DNA of 12,163 bases from JAABPW01 sp037132275 (lineage in GTDB: Bacteria > Verrucomicrobiota > Kiritimatiellia > CAIKKV01 > CAITUY01). The notes under the pieces were generated by a model. That model saw nothing but the letters and a program-made list of their open reading frames with translations, ran no database searches and had not been told where the DNA came from. A program made the position numbers and the translations under genes. The stretch spans positions 1 through 12,163 of the forward strand of contig JBAXPK010000069.1 in the NCBI GenBank assembly GCA_037132275.1, in the 5' to 3' direction. Position 1 is the first letter of the stretch; every line of letters begins with the position of its first letter. Shown piece after piece: positions 1 through 6,255 of the stretch.

Positions 1-215
1 TGAGCCTTTTCTGAGGCGATGGGCTTTACATTTGGCCGGTATTAGGATGTTAGGGCGGGGGCGACAAGGGACGGGCAACATATCGCTTCCGGAACTTCTA
101 TGGCGCGATCTGCTTCTCATAATTGCGTATCCGGGGTGACCTTTATTAATTTAAGTTACTGTCCGAGAATGGCTTTTTTTGAAATCTCCATTGGTTTCGC
201 GAGCACAACTGTCGC
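1..215. other. leader region without a supported gene
   Basis: I see no convincing gene here. A plus-strand frame is open from position 2 to a TGA at 137-139 and could be the end of an upstream gene, but its 45 residues match nothing I recognise. A minus-strand frame runs from an ATG at 118-120 off the left edge, but its product is arginine- and proline-rich and looks like a chance frame. An AT-rich patch around 141-156 and a run of eight T at 173-180 stand out from the GC-rich surroundings, but I find no hairpin before the T run. Confidence 0.4.
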
Positions 216-244
216 TTGACCCGGCCGGTGGCAACTGTTATCAA
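216..244 (+). promoter_or_regulatory. candidate sigma70-type promoter of the reductase-exporter operon
   Basis: TTGACC at 216-221 (5 of 6 to the -35 consensus) is followed after exactly 17 nt by TATCAA at 239-244 (4 of 6 to the -10 consensus). Transcription would start near 251, giving a leader of only about 13 nt that begins at the AAGGGG ribosome-binding site (251-256). This short leader is a reason for caution. It is the only promoter-like pair I found upstream of the operon. Confidence 0.4.
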
Positions 245-263
245 GACATAAAGGGGATTTACC

Positions 264-1061
264 ATGATTGAACAGGGGAAAACATATCTCGTGATGGGGC
301 TGCTGGACCCCCACTCGCTCGCGTATTTCATCGGAAAAACAATCGAACGGTATGGCGGAAAAGTGATCTATTCCGTCCAGAACGAGATCGTCAAAAAACG
401 CTATCTCAATGCCGGGAAACTGCTGACAGCCCAGGAAATCAACGGGCTCGACCTGCGCTTCTGCGATGTGGCCGACGAGGCGCAAGTGCAGGCCTTGTTT
501 GAAGGGCTCGGGCCGCTGGCCGGGGTCGTTCACTCGATCGCCTATGCCAACCCCAAAACCTGCATGGGTAACGAGTTTCATAACCGGTCCATGTCAGACG
601 TCCTTAAATCCTACCAGATTAGTTGCGCCTCCCTGGCCACAGTCGCCCAGCAAGCGGCGCCGCATCTGAAGGACGGCGGCGGCATTGTCGCCCTGTCGTT
701 TGACACCCACCATGTGTATCCCCAGTACAACTGGATGGGTGTACACAAGGCCGCCCTCGAAGCCCTGGTTCGCGCCCTCGCCCGCCGTCATGGCCGCGAC
801 CGGATCCGGGTTAATGCCATCTCCTCGGGGCCCGTTACCACCACCGCCGCCAGCAAGATCCCGGACTTCGAGCACATCGGCAACCTCTGGGCACAGACCA
901 GCCCCATCCCCTGGGATCCCGTGGCCGACCGTCAGGCTGTCGCCAACGCGGTCACATTTTTACTGAGCCCGCTGGCCGCCAAAATCACCGGCCAAATCCT
1001 GGCTGTTGACGGCGGCGCCGCCATTATGGGCGGCCCCTTGCTGGAGCATGAGAAGGCGTAA
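264..1061 (+). CDS. fabI: enoyl-ACP reductase-like SDR enzyme (FabI/InhA type)
   Basis: The predicted cytoplasmic NAD(P)H-dependent enzyme reduces the trans-2 double bond of enoyl-ACP in the last step of fatty acid elongation. It has 265 residues, close to E. coli FabI (262). The N-terminal Rossmann loop has the atypical FabI form (G12-L-L-D-P-H-S-L-A-Y). HSIAYA (90-95) corresponds to HSIGFA of FabI. The catalytic pair is Y155 and K162 in the Y-x6-K spacing specific to this family, and RVNAISSGP (182-190) and AVDGG (247-251) follow. Two residues differ from E. coli FabI: A93 replaces the glycine linked to triclosan resistance, and F146 replaces Y146. The context around F146, FD then YNWM, is InhA-like. 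AAGGGG at 251-256 supports the start. The next gene begins 22 nt downstream, so this is probably the first gene of the exporter operon. A related SDR with another acyl substrate is possible. Confidence 0.85.
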   Translation: MIEQGKTYLVMGLLDPHSLAYFIGKTIERYGGKVIYSVQNEIVKKRYLNAGKLLTAQEINGLDLRFCDVADEAQVQALFEGLGPLAGVVHSIAYANPKTCMGNEFHNRSMSDVLKSYQISCASLATVAQQAAPHLKDGGGIVALSFDTHHVYPQYNWMGVHKAALEALVRALARRHGRDRIRVNAISSGPVTTTAASKIPDFEHIGNLWAQTSPIPWDPVADRQAVANAVTFLLSPLAAKITGQILAVDGGAAIMGGPLLEHEKA

Positions 1062-1083
1062 GACGTTAACAAGGAACAACACC

Positions 1084-2031
1084 ATGAAGTCAGTCTTGTG
1101 GATGATAGCCCTACCCGCCTTGCTGGGCGCCTCCTGCACCTTTAAAACCGACAAACCCGATGGTTCGGGAACGATTGAGTGTACCCAGGTGCGGGTGGCC
1201 GCCGAAGTAACCGGGCGCATCACTTCGCTCCTGATCGGGGAAGGCGACAGCGTCACCAACGGGCAAATCGTCGCCAGACTTGATCCCGTTCCCTATCAAT
1301 TGCGTTGCGATGAAACTCGCGCCGCCCTCGCCCAAACCCAGGCCCAGCGCGATCTCATGCTCGCCGGCAGCCGGGATGAGGATATCCAGCGCGCCAGGGC
1401 CCAGGTTCGCGAAGCCAAGGCCATGGCCGATGCCGCGGCGGCCGATGCCCATCGTATCGAGGCCATCTTTTCCCAGAACAGCGCCACTCAAAAACAGCGG
1501 GACGATGCCGTGGCGGCCGCGGAACGAACCGCCGCCAGCCTGGCCGCCGCAGAACAGCAGTTGAGCCGTCTGGTCAAAGGCAACAGACAGGAAGAAATCA
1601 GGATTAGTCAGGCCGCTGTTGAACTCGCCCAGGCGCGGCTCGCCCAGATGGAAAAGAATCTGGCCGACTGCACCGTCAAGGCGGCGGCCAGCGGAATCAT
1701 CACCACCAAGACCGTGGAGCAGGGCGAAATGGTCATGGCGGGCGCCCCCCTTGCCACCCTCTCTCAACTGGACGAAGCCTGGCTCTCGCTCTATCTCCCC
1801 GAAACACGGCTGGCCGGGGTGAAACTCGGACAGAAAGCCCGCGTCAAAGTGGATGGCGACCCGATGCTTTATGAAGGCGCCGTTACCTTTATCTCACCAG
1901 AAGCCGAGTTCACGCCGCGCAATGTGCAGACTCCCGATGAACGAACCAAGCTGGTCTACCGCATTAAGATTACTCTGCCGAACACAAAACGCACGTTCAA
2001 ACCCGGTATGCCTGCAGATGGATATTTGTGA
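1084..2031 (+). CDS. ybhG: HlyD/YbhG-family membrane-fusion lipoprotein of the ABC exporter
   Basis: This periplasmic adaptor should link the inner-membrane ABC transporter to the outer-membrane factor. The 315-residue protein starts with a signal peptide ending in LLGASC, which fits a lipobox with C18 as the lipidated residue. A split biotinyl-lipoyl-like domain follows (about 33-70 and 195-228). Between its halves lies a long Ala/Gln/Arg-rich coiled-coil hairpin (about 75-192), with paired motifs LAGSRDEDI (93-101) and KGNRQEEI (165-172). The C-terminal beta-barrel includes AEFTPRNVQTPDERTKLVYR (274-293), nearly identical in pattern to E. coli YbhG. I chose ATG 1084 because AAGGA at 1071-1075 lies 8 nt upstream and the signal peptide begins here; the frame is open back to 1006. 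The stop overlaps the next gene's GTG by 4 nt (GTGA), suggesting translational coupling. The substrate is not evident. Confidence 0.9.
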   Translation: MKSVLWMIALPALLGASCTFKTDKPDGSGTIECTQVRVAAEVTGRITSLLIGEGDSVTNGQIVARLDPVPYQLRCDETRAALAQTQAQRDLMLAGSRDEDIQRARAQVREAKAMADAAAADAHRIEAIFSQNSATQKQRDDAVAAAERTAASLAAAEQQLSRLVKGNRQEEIRISQAAVELAQARLAQMEKNLADCTVKAAASGIITTKTVEQGEMVMAGAPLATLSQLDEAWLSLYLPETRLAGVKLGQKARVKVDGDPMLYEGAVTFISPEAEFTPRNVQTPDERTKLVYRIKITLPNTKRTFKPGMPADGYL

Positions 2032-2948
2032 CCGAGCGAGTCATAGAAACCCGTGAACTGGGGCGTTCCTTCAACGCCGTTGAGGCTGTGCAAGGACTGA
2101 CCCTCACCATTCAGCGAGGGGAATTCTTCGGCCTGATCGGGCCGGATGGCGCCGGGAAAAGCACGGCACTCCGACTTTTGTGCGGCATCCTGAAACCCAC
2201 CGCCGGGGAGGGCCGGATCCTCGGCTTCGATCTCCACCGTGACAGCGAGGCCATCAAAGCCCGGATCGGATATCTTTCCCAGGCCTTCACCCTCTATGGC
2301 GACCTGACGGTGGATGAAAACATCGAATTCTTCGCCGACCTTCACGGGGTTGATCATTATGAGCGGCGCCGCGACGAGTTGCTCGCCTTCACCCGCCTCG
2401 ACCCGTTCCGCAAGCGACTCGCCGACGCATTGTCCGGCGGCATGAAAAAGAAACTGGCGCTGGCCTGCGCCCTGATTCATACCCCCGAAATATTATTCCT
2501 CGACGAGCCCTCCACGGGCGTGGATCCGGTTTCCCGCAGTGAATTCTGGTTGATCCTCAAGGATCTTCTTGCCCGGAACATCACAATTGTCATGACGACT
2601 CCCTACCTCGACGAGGCGGAACGCTGCCAGCGGATTGCCTTGATGCATGCGGGACGGCTGATCCGGGTGGACACCCCGGCCGCCGTCAAGGCGGACCTGC
2701 AGGGGCGCATGTACTCGGTCAGCGGCGGTGACTCACTTAATGCCGTCCACCAAGCCCTGAAACAGCGCTGGCCGCCGACCGCGCTGGTGCGATACGGGGA
2801 TCGGCTCCATTTTTGCGTCACCCGCGGCCCGGCGGAGATCCATGACGCCACAGCCTGGCTGGAGCAGAACGGCCAACCCGGAATTCAGTTTCAAGCCATT
2901 GAACCGTCACTCGAAGATGTTTTCGTTTCCCTGATGAGCCAAACATAA
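2028..2948 (+). CDS. ABC transporter ATPase 1 (YbhF N-half-like, degenerate H-loop)
   Basis: This cytoplasmic nucleotide-binding subunit has 306 residues and should power the exporter together with the second ATPase gene. Walker A is GPDGAGKST (38-46), the Q-loop glutamine is Q85, the signature is LSGGM (135-139), and Walker B with the catalytic glutamate is LFLDEP (156-161, E160). Where most ABC ATPases have the switch histidine (TTH), this protein has TTP with P192, followed by YLDEAERC. I recall the same departure in the N-terminal ATPase domain of E. coli YbhF. A roughly 90-residue C-terminal extension ends in PSLEDVFVSLM (293-303), typical of ABC-2 type ATPases. The start is GTG at 2028, overlapping the adaptor stop; the ribosome-binding site is weak, so coupling is likely. 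The AAGGAGG of the next gene overlaps its stop codon. Confidence 0.9.
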   Translation: MTERVIETRELGRSFNAVEAVQGLTLTIQRGEFFGLIGPDGAGKSTALRLLCGILKPTAGEGRILGFDLHRDSEAIKARIGYLSQAFTLYGDLTVDENIEFFADLHGVDHYERRRDELLAFTRLDPFRKRLADALSGGMKKKLALACALIHTPEILFLDEPSTGVDPVSRSEFWLILKDLLARNITIVMTTPYLDEAERCQRIALMHAGRLIRVDTPAAVKADLQGRMYSVSGGDSLNAVHQALKQRWPPTALVRYGDRLHFCVTRGPAEIHDATAWLEQNGQPGIQFQAIEPSLEDVFVSLMSQT

Positions 2949-2962
2949 GGAGGATTCCGGCC

Positions 2963-4288
2963 ATGACCATCCAAGCCACGCTGTCTGTTTCTTCGCTCAT
3001 GCTTTTCTTTCTCATGCCTGCTGTCGACGCCCAGACGGACACAACGATCCTATCCCCGGACGCGGTGGTTCAACTTGCCCTTGCCCACAGTCCGGATCTG
3101 AAAGGCCGGAATGAAGAACTCCGCTCGGCCACCGCCCGGCGGCATCAGGCAGACGCGGGACTTATGCCGCAACTCGACACTCGGGCGCAGGCTCTGCATT
3201 TTGAGGGACTGGAAAATGGCAGCCTTGGCCCCGGCGTCACTTTCCCGGTGATCAGCGAGCAATATTCAGCCTCGATCGGCATCACACAACCGCTCTATAC
3301 CGGTGGGCGTGTTACCCAACAAAGACGCAGCGCCCAATACGGCGAAGACGCGGCCCGCCATTCCCTCTCTGCCGCCGCCGCCGACCTGGAGCTTCAGGTC
3401 ATCACCGCCTACTGGCAGTGGAGCAAGGCGTTGACCCAGATCGAGGCGTTTCAAGTCGCCGTGGCCCGCATGGAGGCACAAAACACCGATACACGAAACC
3501 TGAAAAATGCCGGCATGGCGACTGATAACGACCTGCTGGCCACCGAGGTTCTGCTGGATCAAACCCAGCTTCAATTTCAGGAAGCCCGGCAGCAGGCAGA
3601 CATCAGCCGGATTCAATTAACCCAGCTTACCGGCCATGACTTCACCTCCCGCCATGTCCCGCAAAAGCCTGCAATTCCGGTCCTGGCCCCACTCCCGTCG
3701 CTGGCGGAGGCCGTCACGCATGCGCTTACCAACCGGGAAGACCTGGCGGGCCTTTGCCTGAATTCCAAGGCCAGCGCCGCGCTAGTTGAAGCCTCCTGCG
3801 CCGAGCACCGGCCGCAACTCGCCTTGATCGCGCGTTATGAACAAGGGAGCCCGAACCCCCGGGATTTCCCCCCGGATGACAAATGGCGGGATGATGCGTT
3901 CATCGGTGGAGCCATCACCTGGAATCTTTTTGATGGGGGCCTAACCCGTGCCCGCACGGCCGAAGCCAAAGCCCGGGCCGCCCGCGATACGTTCCAGGTT
4001 CAGTCCCTTGGCGAGGCGGTCGTCGCGCAGATCAAGGTGGCGTATCTCAACAGACAATATCTTTCGTCCCGCCTGAAGACGGCCACTCATGCGGAGGCCA
4101 GCGCAACCCGTAATCTGAAAGTCGCGACCGATCTTTGGAAAAATGGCGCCGCCCGTCACTCGGATGTTCTGGATGCGGAAACCAAACTCACGACCACGAT
4201 CGCGCAACGTATCGCCGCGGAAGCCGATCTGCTTATCGCGGAGGCGACCCTTCACCACGCCATGGGAGATTCCCTTGCCGGCCAGTGA
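2963..4288 (+). CDS. TolC-like outer-membrane factor
   Basis: This 441-residue protein should form the trimeric outer-membrane channel and periplasmic tunnel of the exporter. A hydrophobic signal peptide (about 1-23) ends in AVDA. Two tandem repeat halves follow, each helical hairpin plus beta-strands, as in the OEP family. The first has TQPLYTGGRV and the second has the matching WNLFDGGLTRART, the paired beta-strand motifs of TolC-type proteins. The C-terminal helix resembles the usual hairpin with a NGAARHSDVLDAE segment. AAGGAGG at 2947-2953 with 9-nt spacing gives a strong ribosome-binding site, the best in the operon. The gene sits between the two ATPase genes, an unusual place, since related E. 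coli operons lack an outer-membrane factor and use TolC encoded elsewhere. Its 3' end overlaps the proposed TTG start of ATPase 2 by 14 nt. Confidence 0.9.
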   Translation: MTIQATLSVSSLMLFFLMPAVDAQTDTTILSPDAVVQLALAHSPDLKGRNEELRSATARRHQADAGLMPQLDTRAQALHFEGLENGSLGPGVTFPVISEQYSASIGITQPLYTGGRVTQQRRSAQYGEDAARHSLSAAAADLELQVITAYWQWSKALTQIEAFQVAVARMEAQNTDTRNLKNAGMATDNDLLATEVLLDQTQLQFQEARQQADISRIQLTQLTGHDFTSRHVPQKPAIPVLAPLPSLAEAVTHALTNREDLAGLCLNSKASAALVEASCAEHRPQLALIARYEQGSPNPRDFPPDDKWRDDAFIGGAITWNLFDGGLTRARTAEAKARAARDTFQVQSLGEAVVAQIKVAYLNRQYLSSRLKTATHAEASATRNLKVATDLWKNGAARHSDVLDAETKLTTTIAQRIAAEADLLIAEATLHHAMGDSLAGQ

Positions 4289-5045
4289 CCATGCGATTGA
4301 AATTGACAGCTTGACGAAGGTCTTCGGAAGTTTCACGGCCGTTGACCGGATCTCCTTCACTGTCCAACGCGGGGAAATATTCGGGTTCCTTGGCCCCAAC
4401 GGCGCAGGCAAATCCACCACCATCCGGATGCTGTGCGGGCTGCTTTCATCCTCGGCCGGCACCGCCCGGGTAAACGGGTTTGATATCAACCGCGAACCGG
4501 ATCGTGTCCGGGAAAACATCGGCTACATGTCCCAGAAATTCAGCCTCTATAAAGACCTGACGGTCGCGGAGAACATCAATTTCTTCGGCGGAGTTTATGG
4601 ACTGGCTGACGCCAGACTCAGCGTCCAGATGGCCACCGTGGTTTCCATGGCCGGATTGACCGGCTTGGAGGATCACCTGACAGGCACCCTCTCCGGCGCC
4701 TTGCAACAGCGGCTCGCCCTGGGGTGCGCCATTCTGCATGATCCCCCGATTCTCTTTCTCGATGAACCCACCAGCGGCGTGGATCCGGTTTCACGCCGGC
4801 TTTTCTGGGATCTGATCCATGACCTGTCGGCCCGCGGCATCACCGTGCTGATCACCACCCATTTCATGGATGAAGCCGAATTCTGCGGACGACTCGGCTT
4901 TATCTCGGGTGGACGGCTCATTGCCCTCGATACCCCCTCCGGGATCAAACAACACACCGGGACGGCCACACTGGAGGAGGCGTTCATCAAGCTCGCACAA
5001 GACAGGAGCCAGAATTCAGAAACCAGGAGCCAGGAGCCAGAATGA
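4275..5045 (+). CDS. ABC transporter ATPase 2 (YbhF C-half-like, degenerate signature)
   Basis: The second nucleotide-binding subunit has 256 residues from the proposed start. Walker A is GPNGAGKST (40-48), the Q-loop glutamine is Q87, Walker B is LFLDEP (160-165, E164), and the switch histidine H196 is present in TTHFMDEAE. The signature is LSGAL (139-143) instead of LSGGQ. The order and wording of these motifs, and the closing ATLEEAFIKL (231-240), match the C-terminal half of E. coli YbhF. I prefer TTG 4275 because GGGAG at 4264-4268 lies 6 nt upstream. The frame is open to ATG 4143, but those extra residues are a shadow of the outer-membrane factor gene and do not resemble an ABC protein. 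The last 13 or so residues (SQNSETRSQEPE) are encoded by the repeat at 5003-5043 and look non-native. Confidence 0.88.
   Translation: MPASDHAIEIDSLTKVFGSFTAVDRISFTVQRGEIFGFLGPNGAGKSTTIRMLCGLLSSSAGTARVNGFDINREPDRVRENIGYMSQKFSLYKDLTVAENINFFGGVYGLADARLSVQMATVVSMAGLTGLEDHLTGTLSGALQQRLALGCAILHDPPILFLDEPTSGVDPVSRRLFWDLIHDLSARGITVLITTHFMDEAEFCGRLGFISGGRLIALDTPSGIKQHTGTATLEEAFIKLAQDRSQNSETRSQEPE
5003..5043 (+). repeat. tandem CAGGAGCCAG repeat at the end of ATPase 2
   Basis: CAGGAGCCAG occurs three times, at 5003-5012, 5024-5033 and 5031-5040. The 13-nt unit CAGGAGCCAGAAT is perfectly repeated at 5003-5015 and 5031-5043. The repeat covers the last codons of ATPase 2, including its stop at 5043-5045, so the protein's Ser/Gln/Glu-rich tail is repeat-derived. 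It resembles low-complexity CAGGAG/CAGAAT repeats that I associate with intergenic regions of environmental genomes, which is recollection rather than a search result. Confidence 0.75.
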
Positions 5046-5110
5046 AAACCACCTGTTCCCTATTTATGCTTCGCTCCTCACCATTCCGGATTCTGACTTC
5101 TGGATTCTGG
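5009..5110. repeat. inverted repeat spanning the ATPase 2 / permease 1 junction
   Basis: Positions 5009-5029 and 5090-5110 are inverted copies with 16 of 21 bases complementary. As RNA, 5009-5021 and 5098-5110 would form a continuous 13-bp helix including one G-U pair, around a loop of about 76 nt that contains the ATPase 2 stop. The right arm has its own direct repeat, GGATTCTG at 5088-5095 and 5102-5109. The element fills most of the 85-nt gap, the only sizeable gap in the operon. It could be a mobile repeat family member, a processing or attenuation site, or neutral. Confidence 0.6.
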
Positions 5111-5130
5111 ACACGATCTCTTTAATTCCC

Positions 5131-6255
5131 ATGCGTCGTTTTTTAGCCATCTTAAAAAAGGAATTCCGGCAAATACGGAGGGATCCGTTATCGCTGGGAC
5201 TCCTTGTATTTATCCCGGCCATGCTGCTGGCGCTCTACGGCTATGCGCTTTCGTTCGACGTCAAACATATCCGCGTGGCGATGCTGGACGAGGATCGCAC
5301 GCCTGCCAGCCGGGCTTTGCAGGACAGCCTGTTCCAGAACCCCTACTTTAACCGGGTAGCAACATTGTCCCGCCCCGCAGAGGCAGACGAACTGCTCAAC
5401 CGTGGGCGTGTCCGCGCCGTCCTCATCATTCCGCGCGGTTATGCTAAAGCGCTTGAGCAGGGCAATCCGGCCACCTTTCAAGCGCTGGTGGATGCCAGTG
5501 ATGCCAACACCGCCGCCACCACCATCGGGTATCTTGAGGCCCTCGCCGACCGGATGAGCCGGAAGGTCCGGCTTGAAACCGTGCAACGGTTTGCGACCCC
5601 ACTGGCGCTACCGATTGTCACGCTTGAACCCCGCATCTGGTTTAACCCTGAACTTCAGAGCGCCAAGTTTCTTGTTCCCGGCCTGATCGGACTTCTCCTG
5701 ATGCTCTCATGCGTCGTCGCCACCTCCGTGTCCATTGTCCGAGAAAAAGAACGGCAGACCATGGAGCAGATCATGGTCTCGCCGATCCGGCCGGAGGAAC
5801 TCATACTCGGCAAAATCCTGCCGTATGTCATTGTTGGCCTGGCGACCATGATGTCCGTGCTTTCCCTTGGCTATCTCCTTTTTGGCGTTGTCATTAAAGG
5901 CTCTTTCATGCTCCTCAGCCTCACCACCTTTCTATTCCTTTTCGCGGCGCTGGGCATGGGCGTATTGATCTCCACCCTCACCCGCTCCCAGCAGATGGCC
6001 TTCCAGGTTGCGGTGCTGACGTCCATGTTGCCGGCTATCATCCTCTCCGGCTTCATCTTCCCCATCCAAAACATGCCCCTGCCGATTCAAATCCTCACCC
6101 ATCTCGTCATCCCCCGCTACTTCGTGGCGGCGCTCAGGGGAATCATTCTCAAGGATGCCTCCTTTATGGATGTACTCCCCCAGTTGACGGGAATGTTGAT
6201 ATTGGGAATTGTTTTCAACCTGCTGGCGGCATGGAGGACAAAAAAAGCGACATGA
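5131..6255 (+). CDS. ybhS: ABC-2 permease 1 (YbhS-like)
   Basis: This 374-residue inner-membrane subunit forms half of the transport channel. The layout is that of ABC2_membrane_3 proteins. The cytoplasmic start KKEFRQIRRDPLSL (9-22) leads to one membrane helix (about 22-40) and a large external domain (about 41-178) with DASDANTAATTIGYLEAL (121-138) and RIWFNPELQS (168-177). About five further helices follow (181-203, 228-255, 259-281, 289-311, 350-367). The cytoplasmic coupling motif EKERQTMEQIMVSP (205-218) and LSGFIFPIQNMP (305-316) are typical. RYFVAALRGI (329-338) resembles YbhS more than YbhR. I chose ATG 5131 because the family N-terminus begins there. The frame is open back to 4870, but that part is a shadow of ATPase 2. 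No clear Shine-Dalgarno sequence precedes it, unlike its neighbours, and the repeat lies just upstream. Confidence 0.88.
   Translation: MRRFLAILKKEFRQIRRDPLSLGLLVFIPAMLLALYGYALSFDVKHIRVAMLDEDRTPASRALQDSLFQNPYFNRVATLSRPAEADELLNRGRVRAVLIIPRGYAKALEQGNPATFQALVDASDANTAATTIGYLEALADRMSRKVRLETVQRFATPLALPIVTLEPRIWFNPELQSAKFLVPGLIGLLLMLSCVVATSVSIVREKERQTMEQIMVSPIRPEELILGKILPYVIVGLATMMSVLSLGYLLFGVVIKGSFMLLSLTTFLFLFAALGMGVLISTLTRSQQMAFQVAVLTSMLPAIILSGFIFPIQNMPLPIQILTHLVIPRYFVAALRGIILKDASFMDVLPQLTGMLILGIVFNLLAAWRTKKAT

Noticed and set aside
2..139. open plus-strand frame from the window edge as the tail of an upstream gene
   Set aside because: No recognisable motif in 45 residues and competing open frames on the minus strand; mentioned in the leader entry only.
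171..180. T-run as a rho-independent terminator of an upstream gene
   Set aside because: No GC-rich hairpin immediately precedes the T-run.
156..581. 141-codon minus-strand frame over the start of the reductase gene
   Set aside because: It is opposite to a well-supported enzyme and has no recognisable motif or ribosome-binding site.
1111..1767. 218-codon minus-strand frame within the membrane-fusion gene
   Set aside because: Gly-rich shadow of the Ala-rich coiled-coil coding strand.
4143..4274. upstream ATG extension of ATPase 2
   Set aside because: The extra 44 residues are Arg/Pro-rich, lie in another frame of the outer-membrane factor gene and do not align with ABC ATPases.
5003..5110. 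CRISPR array
   Set aside because: Repeat units are 10-14 nt with no regular unique spacers, some overlap, and they are partly coding; this does not fit CRISPR.
4870..5130. upstream extension of permease 1, giving a 461-residue protein
   Set aside because: The extra 87 residues come from an alternative frame of ATPase 2 and the repeat; the family N-terminus starts at 5131.
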